Under the pieces are notes generated by a model. That model searched no databases. It was given only the letters and a program-made list of their open reading frames with translations, and was not told the DNA's origin. From assembly GCA_016791065.1 (NCBI GenBank), contig JAEUOD010000071.1, positions 1-53,243 of the forward strand: a stretch of 53,243 bases of DNA, written 5' to 3'. Source of the DNA: Dechloromonas sp. (lineage in GTDB: Bacteria; Pseudomonadota; Gammaproteobacteria; Burkholderiales; Rhodocyclaceae). Numbering within the stretch: position 1 is the first letter of the stretch; each line of letters begins with the position of its first letter. Shown here piece after piece: positions 34,515 to 43,228 of this stretch. The position numbers and the translations under genes were made by a program.

Positions 34515-35255
34515 TCAGGCGCCGGCAATGCCGACCTGCAGTTCGTCGAACCAGTTGATGAAGCGCTGGACGTCGTTGCCCTGGTAAATCGCGCCATGCT
34601 GCGGGCACAACAGGTCGATTTCCATCTGCGAGACGCGTTCGCACCAGCGCCGCTTGGCCTCGTTGGAACCCATCCAGCGCCGGTGGAAACCTTCGGCATG
34701 GCGGATGTGGGCGTCGAAGTTCTCGACGAACAGGCCATCCATGCCGGGCGGCAGCAGCGCCGCACCGACGTCGCCTGAAAAGAGGATCTTCGCGACCTTG
34801 TCGTAGAGGTTGAAGTTGCCCGAGGAATGCAGGTAGTGGGCAGGAACGGCGCGGAGGATCAGTCCGCCGAGCGAAATGTCCATGCCCTCGTCGGGAATCG
34901 CCACGAAGGTGTCGGCATTACCACCGAAATGCGGGATGAAGCCGCCCCAGAGCCAGCTGACATAGCATTTCATGCCGGGATTGAACTCCAGCCAGAGGGC
35001 CAGCGAGGAACAGATGTCCGGATCCTGGTGCGAGGCGAAAATGCCGCTCAGCGCCGAGGGATCGAACTCGGCCGACAGCGCCGAGAAGACGGCGGGGAAA
35101 ATTTCGGCACCGCCGGGGTCGAGCACCAAGGCCTGATCGCCATGCGTCACCAGATATTCGTTGGTGTCGACGAGGAAATTCGGCTTTGCCGGGTCGCGCA
35201 CGATGGCGATCCACTTGTGGCTGCCGTCCTGGAAAATGGTCTTCGTTGTCTTCAC
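34515..35255 (-). CDS. beta-lactamase-fold di-iron protein (ODP / flavodiiron-like, no flavodoxin)
   Basis: A 246-residue protein with the metallo-beta-lactamase fold of flavodiiron proteins. The GTG start at 35255 has GAAGGA ten bases upstream. Metal-site segments: FASHQDPDICSSLALW, VPAHYLHSSGNFNLYD, LFSGDVGAALLP and CPQHGAIY. It resembles stand-alone oxygen-binding diiron proteins that act as O2 sensors partnered with chemotaxis-type proteins. The gene directly upstream encodes an MCP-like protein (16-base gap), which strengthens that reading. Confidence 0.85.
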   Translation of the reverse strand: MKTTKTIFQDGSHKWIAIVRDPAKPNFLVDTNEYLVTHGDQALVLDPGGAEIFPAVFSALSAEFDPSALSGIFASHQDPDICSSLALWLEFNPGMKCYVSWLWGGFIPHFGGNADTFVAIPDEGMDISLGGLILRAVPAHYLHSSGNFNLYDKVAKILFSGDVGAALLPPGMDGLFVENFDAHIRHAEGFHRRWMGSNEAKRRWCERVSQMEIDLLCPQHGAIYQGNDVQRFINWFDELQVGIAGA

Positions 35256-35271
35256 GCCTGTTCTTTCCTTC

Positions 35272-35898
35272 TCAATTGCCGGCAACGAAGGCCGAGCGAC
35301 GCAGCGTTTCGAGCGAGCTGCGGATTTCCTCGACAATGCCGTCGAACTCGCCCGAAACCTGGGCCAGCGCCGGCGCGAAACTCTGACCGTAAGCGGCCTC
35401 GATCTTGGCCGATTTGGCCAGCACACCGCCCAGTTCAACCATCTGGAAGGCATCCTCAAGTGCGCGCTTGAGTTGCCGACGCAGGCTGCTCAGGCGCTGG
35501 GCGTGCTCCTCGCCCGCCTGCTCGCGCGTGTGCAATACCCGGATCAGCGCCGGCTGCGCCGGTGCCAGCCCGGCAGCCTGTTCGAGCAGCCGGGTCTGTC
35601 GCGTATCCTGGAGTACGACCGAGACTTCGTTGACGCAGTCGTGAATGAGACCGGTCAAGGCATCCATGCAGTTGCGCAGATCCTGCGAGAAAACCCGCAA
35701 CTCATTGGACAGGACGCCGAAACCGAGCGCTGCCGTTCCCGCCCGCTTGGCCAGGAAAATGGCGTTGAGCGCCATGATGTTGATCTTGAACGACACCCCG
35801 ACCACGCGCTTGATCTGCTCGTTGATGCGGACGATGCGCAGAAGATCGGCACCGGCTTGCGGGCGCTTGCTCGCCAAGGTCGTCAGCGCGGTGCTCAT
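35272..35898 (-). CDS. soluble chemoreceptor-like signalling protein
   Basis: A 208-residue protein with no membrane segment. The segment KINIMALNAIFLAKRAGTAALGFGVLSNELRVFSQDL clearly mimics the MCP hairpin tip (NLLALNAAIEAARAGE.GRGFAVVADEVR), but with changed residues in the tip (IFLAKRAGTAAL). Long helices flank it. It lacks HAMP and a normal-length coiled coil, so it may not bind CheA/CheW in the usual way. It is co-transcribed with the ODP gene downstream and may be its signalling partner. Confidence 0.75.
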   Translation of the reverse strand: MSTALTTLASKRPQAGADLLRIVRINEQIKRVVGVSFKINIMALNAIFLAKRAGTAALGFGVLSNELRVFSQDLRNCMDALTGLIHDCVNEVSVVLQDTRQTRLLEQAAGLAPAQPALIRVLHTREQAGEEHAQRLSSLRRQLKRALEDAFQMVELGGVLAKSAKIEAAYGQSFAPALAQVSGEFDGIVEEIRSSLETLRRSAFVAGN

Positions 35899-35925
35899 GG
35901 TTTCTGTACCCAGGAAAGCCGCATC

Positions 35926-37674
35926 CTATTTCTCAAGGACGTAGGTGCCCGGTGCATCGTCGAGCGCCGGGAACTTGCGGTTACTCGCCGGGTAGGCTTC
36001 GACCAGGTCGCCCGTCCGCTCGTTGAGCCAGGCCGTCCAGTCGTCCCACCAGGTTCCGGGGCGCTTCTCGGCGCGATCGAACCAGTGTTCCCAATGTTCG
36101 TTGCGCTCCGGCTCGGCGATCCAGTAGGCCCGCTTGGGCGGATTGGCCGGCGGATTGACGATGCCGAGGATGTGGCCGGAGGTGGAGAGAACGAAGCGCA
36201 CCGGCGCCTTGACGTTGATCTGCTTGCGGATGCGGTAGCACTGCTTCCACGGCGCGATGTGGTCATCTTCGGCGGTGACCGCGTAAAGCGGCTGGGTGAC
36301 GCGGTCGAGGTCGATCGATTCGCCGGCGATGGTCAGCTTGTCCCGCTTGATCAGGTTGTTGTGCAGGTACATCTCGCGCAGGTAGTAGGAATGCATGGCC
36401 TGCGGCATGCGCGTCGAATCCATGTTCCAGAAAAGCACGTCGAAGGCCGGCAGCGAATCGCCCATCAGGTAGCTGCTGACCCAGTAGTTCCAGATCAGGC
36501 TGTTCGAACGCAGCATGCGGAAGGAGGCCGCCATCTCCGTGCCGTCGAGATAGCCCTTCTTGGCCATCGACTCCTCGAGGGCGCCGATGCAGGCTTCGTC
36601 GATGAAGACGTCAATGTCGCCGGGATGGGCGAAATCCGTCAGGGTGGTGAACAGCGTCCAGTGCGCGACCGGCATCTTGTCCGGCCCGAAGCGCTTGTTG
36701 GCCCAGGCCATGTAGGTGGTGACCAGCGTGCCACCGATGCAGTAGCCGACCAGATGCACCTGCGGCACCTTGCAGAATTCGCAGGCGACGCGTACGGCCT
36801 CAGCCACGCCTTCCTGCAGGTAGTCGTCGAAACGCACGTCGGCCAGTTCCGGCCCCGGATTCTTCCAGCTCGTGATGAAGACCGAGAAGCCCTGGTCGGT
36901 CAGGTGCTTGACCATGCTCTTGCGGGCCGTCAGATCGAGGATGTAGAACTTGTTGATCCACGGCGTCGTGATCACGATGGGCATCGCCCGCACCTTCTCG
37001 GTGGTCGGCGCGTAGTGGATCAGCTCGAACAGGCGGTTGCGGAAAACGACCTTGCCCGGCGTGGTCGCCAGGTCCTTGCCGACGTCGAAGGCATCGGGCT
37101 CGACCATCAGGATATTCTTGGCCTCGGCATCGCGCATGAAATTGGCCCAGCCCAGCTTCAGGCTCTCGCCCTTGGTTTCGACGAAGCGCTGCATGGCGGC
37201 CGGGTTGAGCCAGAAGAAATTGGGCGGTGCCACCATGTTGAGCCAGTTGCGCAACCAGAAGGCGGAGCGTCGGCGCTCCTTGTCGGACAGTCCCGGGGTC
37301 TCGAACAACATGTCTTCGAGACGGTGCGTGAAGGCCAAGTACCACTCCTTGATGATGTCCCAGGTCGCCGAATCGGTCCAGATCGGGTCGGCGAAGCGGG
37401 CATCGTCGGCATTCGGTTTGATGACGTCGGCGGACGGAATGCCCAGTGCACGCCGCGAAACATGCGTCTGCAGGGCAAACAGGTCGCCGGAAAGGGCGGT
37501 GAGCGCGCGCGCCAGTTCCTGCGGATGCATCATCCAGGCCATCTGCGCATTAAGCAGCGACGTGGTCACGCCGTAGGGGTCGATCGCCTTGCTGACTGAA
37601 TCACCCAGGCTTTCGAGCGGACTCAGGGTGCGGGTGTCGATACCGTTGTTTTTTGCTGACGAATTGCCGGACAT
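35926..37674 (-). CDS. phaC: class I poly(3-hydroxyalkanoate) synthase
   Basis: A 582-residue class I PHA synthase, which polymerises (R)-3-hydroxybutyryl-CoA at the granule surface. The N-terminal PhaC_N domain (about 60-230) is followed by the alpha/beta core with lipase-like box GYC312IGG, Asp471 (AEDDHIAPW) and His501 (SGHILG). This triad corresponds to C319/D480/H508 of Cupriavidus necator. Length and the C-terminal PGTYVLEK match class I. The ATG has AGGTAA upstream. No phaA/phaB genes are adjacent. Confidence 0.96.
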   Translation of the reverse strand: MSGNSSAKNNGIDTRTLSPLESLGDSVSKAIDPYGVTTSLLNAQMAWMMHPQELARALTALSGDLFALQTHVSRRALGIPSADVIKPNADDARFADPIWTDSATWDIIKEWYLAFTHRLEDMLFETPGLSDKERRRSAFWLRNWLNMVAPPNFFWLNPAAMQRFVETKGESLKLGWANFMRDAEAKNILMVEPDAFDVGKDLATTPGKVVFRNRLFELIHYAPTTEKVRAMPIVITTPWINKFYILDLTARKSMVKHLTDQGFSVFITSWKNPGPELADVRFDDYLQEGVAEAVRVACEFCKVPQVHLVGYCIGGTLVTTYMAWANKRFGPDKMPVAHWTLFTTLTDFAHPGDIDVFIDEACIGALEESMAKKGYLDGTEMAASFRMLRSNSLIWNYWVSSYLMGDSLPAFDVLFWNMDSTRMPQAMHSYYLREMYLHNNLIKRDKLTIAGESIDLDRVTQPLYAVTAEDDHIAPWKQCYRIRKQINVKAPVRFVLSTSGHILGIVNPPANPPKRAYWIAEPERNEHWEHWFDRAEKRPGTWWDDWTAWLNERTGDLVEAYPASNRKFPALDDAPGTYVLEK

Positions 37675-37709
37675 CGGGATTACCTCGTGACTGAAATTCT
37701 ATTGCTATC

Positions 37710-39122
37710 TTACAGCGTGACCATGCCGCCCGGGAGCGGCACCTGCACATTCGGCCAGTCTAGGCGGTCGCCGATGGCAGCGGCGAAATGGGCCGACGCG
37801 GCACTTTCGCCATGGACCACGAAACATTGCCGTGGTGGTTTGTGGAATGCCCCCAGCCAGTCGAGCAGCGCCCCCTGATCGGCGTGCGCCGACAATCCCC
37901 CGACGGTGTAGATCCGGGCCCGGACCGGGACGCTTTCGCCAAAGATGCGGACCAGCCGCGCGCCATCGACCAGGCGCCGGCCCAGGGTACCGGCTGCCTG
38001 GAACCCGGCGATCAGCACACTGCTTTCGCTACGCGGCAGGTTTTCGCGCAGGTGGTACTTGATCCGCCCGGCCTCGCACATGCCGCTGGCCGAGAGGATG
38101 ACCGCGCCGCTGCGGATGCCATTGAGCCGCTTCGACGCCTCGACGTCGGCGACGAATTCGAGCTTCATCTTCTCCGGATGCTTGCGCTGCCAGGCGATCA
38201 ACTCACGGGTTTCGGGATCGAGCAGCTCCGGGTGGGACAAGGTGATGCGCGTCGCCGTATCGGCCATCGGCGAATCGACGTAGACCTTGAGCGGAAAAAG
38301 ACGCTTGCGCCGCACGAGGTCGGCGAGCAGATAGATGATTTCCTGCGTCCGTCCGACCGCGAAGGAGGGAATGATCAGGTTGCCGCCGGCAGCGCGCGTC
38401 CGCTCGAAGGCACCGATGATCTCTTCTTCGGTTTCCGGCAGGGAACGATGCAGGCGGTCGCCATAGGTCGATTCGACCATCACCACCTCGGCCGCCAGCG
38501 CCGGCCGCTCCGGATCGCGCAGCACCGGCCGGCCTGGCATCCCGAGATCGCCGGAAAAGACCAGCCGGCGGGCGTTTCCGTCTTCATCGACGAGAACCTC
38601 CAGCCAGGCCGAACCGAGAATGTGGCCGGCATCGTGGAAGCGGACTGTCACGTCCGCGGCCGGCGCCAGGGTCTGGCCGTAGGCGACCGGCTGCAGGAGT
38701 TGCAGTGCCGCCAGGGCCTGGGCGACCGAGTACAGCGGAGCCGGAATGCCGCGCTCGCCCTGGCCGCGCCGGTGGCGATGGCGCAGTTGCCATTCGGCTT
38801 CCTTTTCCTGGATATGGGCGCTGTCGGGCAGCAGCACGGCGAGCAGGTCGATGCTGGCCGGCGTAGCGTAGATCGGCCCACGATACCCAAGCATGACGAG
38901 CCTGGGCAGCAAACCGGAATGGTCGATGTGGGCATGGGTGAGCAGCACGAAATCGATCTGCCGCACATCGAAGCCGAAATTCAGGGCCCGCTGGTTCTTG
39001 GCGTGCGCCTCCCTGCCCCCCTGGAACATGCCGCAATCGACAAGAAAACGGCATTGCCCGGTCTCGACCAGGGTGCAGGAACCGGTCACTTCACCGGCCG
39101 CTCCGAGAAAACCCAGACGCAT
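37710..39122 (-). CDS. beta-CASP metallo-beta-lactamase, predicted RNA exonuclease
   Basis: A 470-residue protein; the ATG at 39122 follows GGAGG by eight bases. Motif 1 to 4 residues are visible: LTHAHIDHSGLLPRL, the DAGHILGSAWLEV histidine and FSGDLGMPGRP. The beta-CASP insert (ESTYGDRLH...AVGRTQEIIYLL...DSPMA) and the C-terminal HADQ and VHGE motifs place it in the Ysh1/CPSF73-like bacterial family. Such proteins process RNA. It lies upstream of phaC on the same strand with a 35-base gap. Confidence 0.92.
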   Translation of the reverse strand: MRLGFLGAAGEVTGSCTLVETGQCRFLVDCGMFQGGREAHAKNQRALNFGFDVRQIDFVLLTHAHIDHSGLLPRLVMLGYRGPIYATPASIDLLAVLLPDSAHIQEKEAEWQLRHRHRRGQGERGIPAPLYSVAQALAALQLLQPVAYGQTLAPAADVTVRFHDAGHILGSAWLEVLVDEDGNARRLVFSGDLGMPGRPVLRDPERPALAAEVVMVESTYGDRLHRSLPETEEEIIGAFERTRAAGGNLIIPSFAVGRTQEIIYLLADLVRRKRLFPLKVYVDSPMADTATRITLSHPELLDPETRELIAWQRKHPEKMKLEFVADVEASKRLNGIRSGAVILSASGMCEAGRIKYHLRENLPRSESSVLIAGFQAAGTLGRRLVDGARLVRIFGESVPVRARIYTVGGLSAHADQGALLDWLGAFHKPPRQCFVVHGESAASAHFAAAIGDRLDWPNVQVPLPGGMVTL

Positions 39123-39205
39123 GTTTGAATTCCTCCCGACTTGGCGTAGCATGAACCCAAGACCGGCGAAACGCAACGCCTGCGGCCCTTTTCAGGAGGT
39201 AGACC

Positions 39206-39649
39206 ATGTTCAAGCATATCCTCGTCCCGACCGACGGTTCCGAACTTTCCCAAGCCACCGCCAAGCGCGCGGTCTCCTTCGCCAAGGAAGCCGGCGCCCG
39301 CATTACCGTCTTCTTCGCCAAGCCCGAATATCCGATTGCCTATTTCGGCGAGGGCGCACTGATCGATCCGACGACTCCCGAGAAATTCGCCGAACTGGCC
39401 GACCAGCAGGCCGCCCAGTATCTCGGCGAAGTCCAGGCGATGTGTGCCGAAGCCGGTGTCGAATGCAGCACGACCACGGCCACCAGCGACATTCCCTACG
39501 AAGCGATCATCGAAGCGGCCGAAAGCTCGGGCGCCGACCTCATCTTCATGGCCTCGCACGGCCGCCGCGGCTTCAGCGGCTTCCTGCTCGGCAGCGAAAC
39601 CAACAAGGTGCTCACCCACTCCAAGGTGCCGGTGCTGGTTTACCGCTGA
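39206..39649 (+). CDS. universal stress protein
   Basis: A 147-residue UspA-fold protein. It begins MFKHILVPTDGSELSQ and ends with the nucleotide-binding segment SHGRRGFSGFLLGSETNKVL followed by VPVLVYR. The G-x2-G pattern and GS suggest an ATP-binding Usp. AGGAGG sits before the ATG. It is divergent from the beta-CASP gene; promoters for both must lie in the 83-base gap. Usp genes near PHA and hydrogenase genes are common in anaerobic or microaerobic regulons. Confidence 0.94.
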   Translation: MFKHILVPTDGSELSQATAKRAVSFAKEAGARITVFFAKPEYPIAYFGEGALIDPTTPEKFAELADQQAAQYLGEVQAMCAEAGVECSTTTATSDIPYEAIIEAAESSGADLIFMASHGRRGFSGFLLGSETNKVLTHSKVPVLVYR

Positions 39650-39664
39650 CGCGGAAACCCTCCT

Positions 39665-39970
39665 TCAGCCCGACTCGGCGAGACGCAACAGGGCGAGCGC
39701 CAGTTCTCGCCGAAGCGCATCGCGCGCCGCACCTTCGGGTGCGGCGTCGAGTTGTCGGCGTAAATCGGCAATTTCCTTGCGCAGCAACACCGCCTGCGGC
39801 GCGAAGCCGGCATTTTTCAGGATGCGGTTGAGCATGCGCTGTTCCGGGGACAGCAGGGGATCGTCGTCGAAAACCAGCGGCTGCCCGGCCCCCGGCAGAT
39901 TGTCCAGTTCACCGCGGGCAATGGCATCGACGATACGCTGCTCGGCCAGGATGTCGAAAAGACGAATCAT
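39665..39970 (-). CDS. DUF1992 protein
   Basis: A 101-residue protein matching DUF1992 (DnaJ-homologue subfamily C member 28 conserved domain). It begins with LFDILAEQRIVDAIARGELDNLPGAGQPL, the family signature, then MLNRILKNAGFAPQAV and a helical C-terminus. Function is unknown. It is convergent with the Usp gene (15-base gap) and lies downstream of the hox operon. Confidence 0.88.
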   Translation of the reverse strand: MIRLFDILAEQRIVDAIARGELDNLPGAGQPLVFDDDPLLSPEQRMLNRILKNAGFAPQAVLLRKEIADLRRQLDAAPEGAARDALRRELALALLRLAESG

Positions 39971-40016
39971 GCGGCAAGACTAGCCTGCCCCCAACACGAA
40001 GTCGAGGCACCACGCC

Positions 40017-40505
40017 TCAGGCGCAGCGCGCCGCCCAAGCCTCCGGCGAAAGATCGTCGAGCAACGCCTCCAGCAAGGCACAAGCCGCTCCGAGATTCGC
40101 CTGCGCCTCCTGGCTCAGGCCCTCGCCCAGTTCGAAGCATTCGCCACGGACGCCGAGCACGAAAGCCGGCGGCGGCTCGTCGCCCTCGGTCTGGCGATAG
40201 ACGCCGAGCACGTTCTCGGGCGGCAGGGCGTGCGTCGAATGCCCGATAACGGTCGATGGCACGGCCCGTGCAAACTGGTAGGGGGCCGGCGTCTGCTCGC
40301 CGGCATCGACGAACAGGGCGAGCCGACGTTCGCAAAGGTCAAGCACATGTTCGATGTTGAGCTGGAAGTCCTCGATCAGCTCAACCTGATCGGCCAGTCC
40401 CCGCGCCTGCAAACGTTCGTCCAGATGGCGGCAGAGCGCCGGCCCGATGGCGTCGTCGCCTCGGCTCGGATTGCCGACGGCAAAGACGACGAGCGGTGCC
40501 CTCAT
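40017..40505 (-). CDS. hoxW: hydrogenase maturation protease
   Basis: A 162-residue endopeptidase of the HycI/HoxW type. The nickel-binding motif near the N-terminus reads VFAVGNPSRGDDAIGP. D67 region LFVDAGEQTPAP and IGHSTHALPPENVL complete the pocket. It cleaves the C-terminal tail of the hydrogenase large subunit after Ni insertion. It overlaps the end of hoxH by four bases, so HoxH is its expected substrate. Confidence 0.92.
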   Translation of the reverse strand: MRAPLVVFAVGNPSRGDDAIGPALCRHLDERLQARGLADQVELIEDFQLNIEHVLDLCERRLALFVDAGEQTPAPYQFARAVPSTVIGHSTHALPPENVLGVYRQTEGDEPPPAFVLGVRGECFELGEGLSQEAQANLGAACALLEALLDDLSPEAWAARCA

Positions 40506-41965
40506 GCGCGACTCAGCGAGTGCACGACCAGCCCCTCGGGATCGACCAGTTCGACCGCCAGCGGCATCTTGCCCAGCGCATGCGTGGCACAGGACAGGCA
40601 GGGATCAAAGGCGCGGATCGCTACCTCGATGTGATTGAGCAGACCTTCCGTCACCTCGCGGCCATGCAGGTAGCGGCGGGCGACGTGGCGCACCGCCTCG
40701 TTCATCGCCTGGTTGTTGTTGGTGGTCGAAACGATGAGATTGGCCATGGTGATCAGGTCGTTCTCGTCCACGCGGTAATGGTGGAACAACGTGCCGCGCG
40801 GCGCCTCGATGACGCCAACGCCTTCCATCTGGCGCTCGCCCTCGACCATGAGGTTGTCGGACAGCAGATCGTCGTCGTGCAGCAGATCCTTGATCACCTC
40901 GGCGGCATGCAGCATTTCGATCATCCGCGTCCAGTGATAGGCCAATGGGGCATGCATCGGCGTGCCGCCGGCGTAGTCGACGAACTCCTTGCGCTCATGC
41001 TCGGCGAAGGGCGTCGAGATCTGGTCGCAGTTCTGGACGCGGGCCAGCGGGCCGACCTTGTACCAGCCGTGCTCCTTGCCGATCGATTTGAAGAACGGGA
41101 ACTTCATGTAGCTCCACGACCGGACCTCTTCCTCGATGTACTGGTCGTACTGCTGGTAATCGACATGGTCGAAGATCATCTTGCCGTTCTCGTCGCGGGC
41201 GCGCAGCGTGCCGTGGTAGAAGTCGAGATCGCCGTTGTGGCCGACAATGGACATGAAGTTGGAGCGGAAGATACCGAAACTGTTGTACAGCCCCGGGTCC
41301 TGCGTATGCACCTTCTGGATCAGGTGCACCGCGTCGCGCGACCATTGGACGATGTGGTAGATATCCTTCAGGAGTTCGTCGCGCTCGGCGATGGTCAGCG
41401 ACTTGTTCACACCGCCCGGCACCGCCCCGGTGCCATGCACCCGTTTGCCGGCCGTGACGCGGATCACTTCCTGGCCGAACTTGCGGAGCAGTACGCCGCG
41501 CTTGGCGGTTTCCGGGTGTTCCATGGCGACGCCGACGATGTTGCGCTTGGTCACATCGCTATCGAAGCCGAACAACAAATCGGGCGAGCAGAGATGGAAG
41601 AAATGCAGGGCATGCGACTGCAGCATCTGGCCGTAGTGCATGAGTCGCCGCAGTTTCTCGGCGGCCGGCGTCAGGCGCTTGGCGCCGACGATGACGTCGA
41701 GCGCCTTGGAGGCCGCCAGATGGTGCGAGACCGGGCAGATGCCGCACAGGCGCTGGACCATGACCGGCACCTCCCAGTACGGCCGTCCCTGGATGAACTT
41801 CTCGAAGCCCCGGAATTCGACGATGTGCAGGCGTACCTGATGCACCTTGTTCTGCTCGTCGAGCAGGATGGTGACCTTGCCGTGGCCCTCGACGCGGGAG
41901 ACCGGATCGATCGCCACGCGGCGCAGGCGTTCGGGATGCTGGGCGGTTTCAAGGTTGTAGGTCAT
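40502..41965 (-). CDS. hoxH: NAD-linked [NiFe]-hydrogenase large subunit
   Basis: A 487-residue group 3d [NiFe]-hydrogenase catalytic subunit. The Ni-Fe site cysteines are C74/C77 ([11 protein letters not shown]) and C456/C459 (DPCLSCATH). The tail after His462 (25 residues, [11 protein letters not shown]...) would be removed by HoxW. Together with HoxY it oxidises or evolves H2 in the cytoplasm, exchanging electrons with NAD through HoxFU. It starts 13 bases after the hoxY stop. Confidence 0.96.
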   Translation of the reverse strand: MTYNLETAQHPERLRRVAIDPVSRVEGHGKVTILLDEQNKVHQVRLHIVEFRGFEKFIQGRPYWEVPVMVQRLCGICPVSHHLAASKALDVIVGAKRLTPAAEKLRRLMHYGQMLQSHALHFFHLCSPDLLFGFDSDVTKRNIVGVAMEHPETAKRGVLLRKFGQEVIRVTAGKRVHGTGAVPGGVNKSLTIAERDELLKDIYHIVQWSRDAVHLIQKVHTQDPGLYNSFGIFRSNFMSIVGHNGDLDFYHGTLRARDENGKMIFDHVDYQQYDQYIEEEVRSWSYMKFPFFKSIGKEHGWYKVGPLARVQNCDQISTPFAEHERKEFVDYAGGTPMHAPLAYHWTRMIEMLHAAEVIKDLLHDDDLLSDNLMVEGERQMEGVGVIEAPRGTLFHHYRVDENDLITMANLIVSTTNNNQAMNEAVRHVARRYLHGREVTEGLLNHIEVAIRAFDPCLSCATHALGKMPLAVELVDPEGLVVHSLSRA

Positions 41966-41978
41966 TGCGCTACCTCGG

Positions 41979-42527
41979 TTAATCGTAATGCATCAAGCCA
42001 TGGCCCAATTCGGGTTCCTTGCCGGCCAGCAGGTCGGTCAGCACCTTCCAGATCGCATCGCCGGAAGGCGGGCAGCCGGGAATGAAGTAGTCGATCTTCA
42101 CCACCTCATGGATCGGGTGCACCTTGTTGAGCGGCAACGGCAGTTCCGGATCGTTCGGGATCATGCCGTTGGCCAGCCCGGGGCTGGTGTGATAGACCTC
42201 CTCGAGGATGGTCGTCAGCTGCAAATGGTTGCGTTGCGCCGGCAAACCACCGTTGATGGCGCAGGCGCCCATGGCGATGAGGATCTTGCAGTTCTTGCGG
42301 AACTCGCGCAGGACATGAACGTTCTCGGCATTGCACAAGCCGCCCTCGATAATGCCGATGTCGCAGTCCGGGCTGCATTCCTTGATGTCGGTCAGCGGCG
42401 AGCGGTCGAACTCGATGTGTTCGAGCAGCGTGAACAGACGCTCGTCGATGTCGAGGAAGGACATGTGGCAACCGAAACAGCCGGCCAGCGAGGTCGTCGC
42501 GACCTTGAGTTTTTTCTTGGCAGTCAT
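41979..42527 (-). CDS. hoxY: NAD-linked hydrogenase small subunit
   Basis: A 182-residue small subunit with a single proximal [4Fe-4S] cluster. C17/C20 are in SLAGCFGCHMSFLDID, further cysteines in GGLCNAENVH and MGACAINGG, and the last in IPGCPPSGD. There is no signal peptide, as expected for a cytoplasmic enzyme. ATG at 42527 lies just past the hoxU stop region (TGAGATGAC context), so translation is coupled. Confidence 0.95.
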   Translation of the reverse strand: MTAKKKLKVATTSLAGCFGCHMSFLDIDERLFTLLEHIEFDRSPLTDIKECSPDCDIGIIEGGLCNAENVHVLREFRKNCKILIAMGACAINGGLPAQRNHLQLTTILEEVYHTSPGLANGMIPNDPELPLPLNKVHPIHEVVKIDYFIPGCPPSGDAIWKVLTDLLAGKEPELGHGLMHYD

Positions 42528-42528
42528 C

Positions 42529-43227
42529 TCAGCGGCCCTCCACGGTGGCGGCGATCGGCGCCTTGTCGTAGGTGCGCTCGCCGATCGGTACGGAGAACCC
42601 CTTGCGCTTGACCAGGATGACGCCGACCGGGCAGACCTGCGCCGCCTTGTCGGCCAGCGTGAAGTCGGTATCGCCCAGGCGGCCGGACTTGGCATTGACG
42701 ATCAGGTGCGTCTTGATGCCGCGCCCGGAGAGCGCGAAGACGTTCTTGCCATCGACGTCGCGACTGGCGCGCACGCACAGCGAGCAGAGGATGCAGCGGT
42801 TGAAGTCGAGCAGGACCTCGGGGTGCGAGGCATCGACGGCGCGATTCGGGAAGAAATGGTCGAAATGCGGACTCATCATGCCGAGGTGGTAGGCCGTGGC
42901 CTGCAACTGGCAGTTGCCGCTCTTTTCGCACGACGGGCAGAAATGGTTGCCCTCGACGAAGAGCATCTGGGTCAGCGCCCGGCGTTCGGCATTGATTTCC
43001 TCGGTGTCGCTTTCGACCACCATGCCGGGCATCGCCCGCATCGTGCAGGAAGCGGTCTGCCGGCCATTGACCTTGACCGTGCACAGCTTGCAGGAACCAT
43101 GCGGCTTGAACTCCGGGTGATAGCACAGGTGCGGGATGAATACGCCGGCCTTGGTCGCGGCCTGCATGATGGTCTGGCCGTCCTCGAAGGGGACGGTCTT
43201 GCCGTCGAGCGTGAAGGTCTGGGTCAT
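42529..43227 (-). CDS. hoxU: NAD-linked hydrogenase diaphorase subunit, NuoG-like
   Basis: A 232-residue electron-transfer subunit. N-terminal [2Fe-2S] ferredoxin domain: C35, C46, C49 and C61 (HLCYHPEFKPHGSCKLCTV...ASC). A His/Cys-ligated cluster follows in HFCPSCEKSGNC, then CILCSLCVRAS and CPVGVI. ATG at 43227 is preferred because GGGAGG lies at proper distance; an ATG at 43236 abuts it. It overlaps the hoxF end by a few bases. Confidence 0.94.
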   Translation of the reverse strand: MTQTFTLDGKTVPFEDGQTIMQAATKAGVFIPHLCYHPEFKPHGSCKLCTVKVNGRQTASCTMRAMPGMVVESDTEEINAERRALTQMLFVEGNHFCPSCEKSGNCQLQATAYHLGMMSPHFDHFFPNRAVDASHPEVLLDFNRCILCSLCVRASRDVDGKNVFALSGRGIKTHLIVNAKSGRLGDTDFTLADKAAQVCPVGVILVKRKGFSVPIGERTYDKAPIAATVEGR

Positions 43228-43228
43228 G

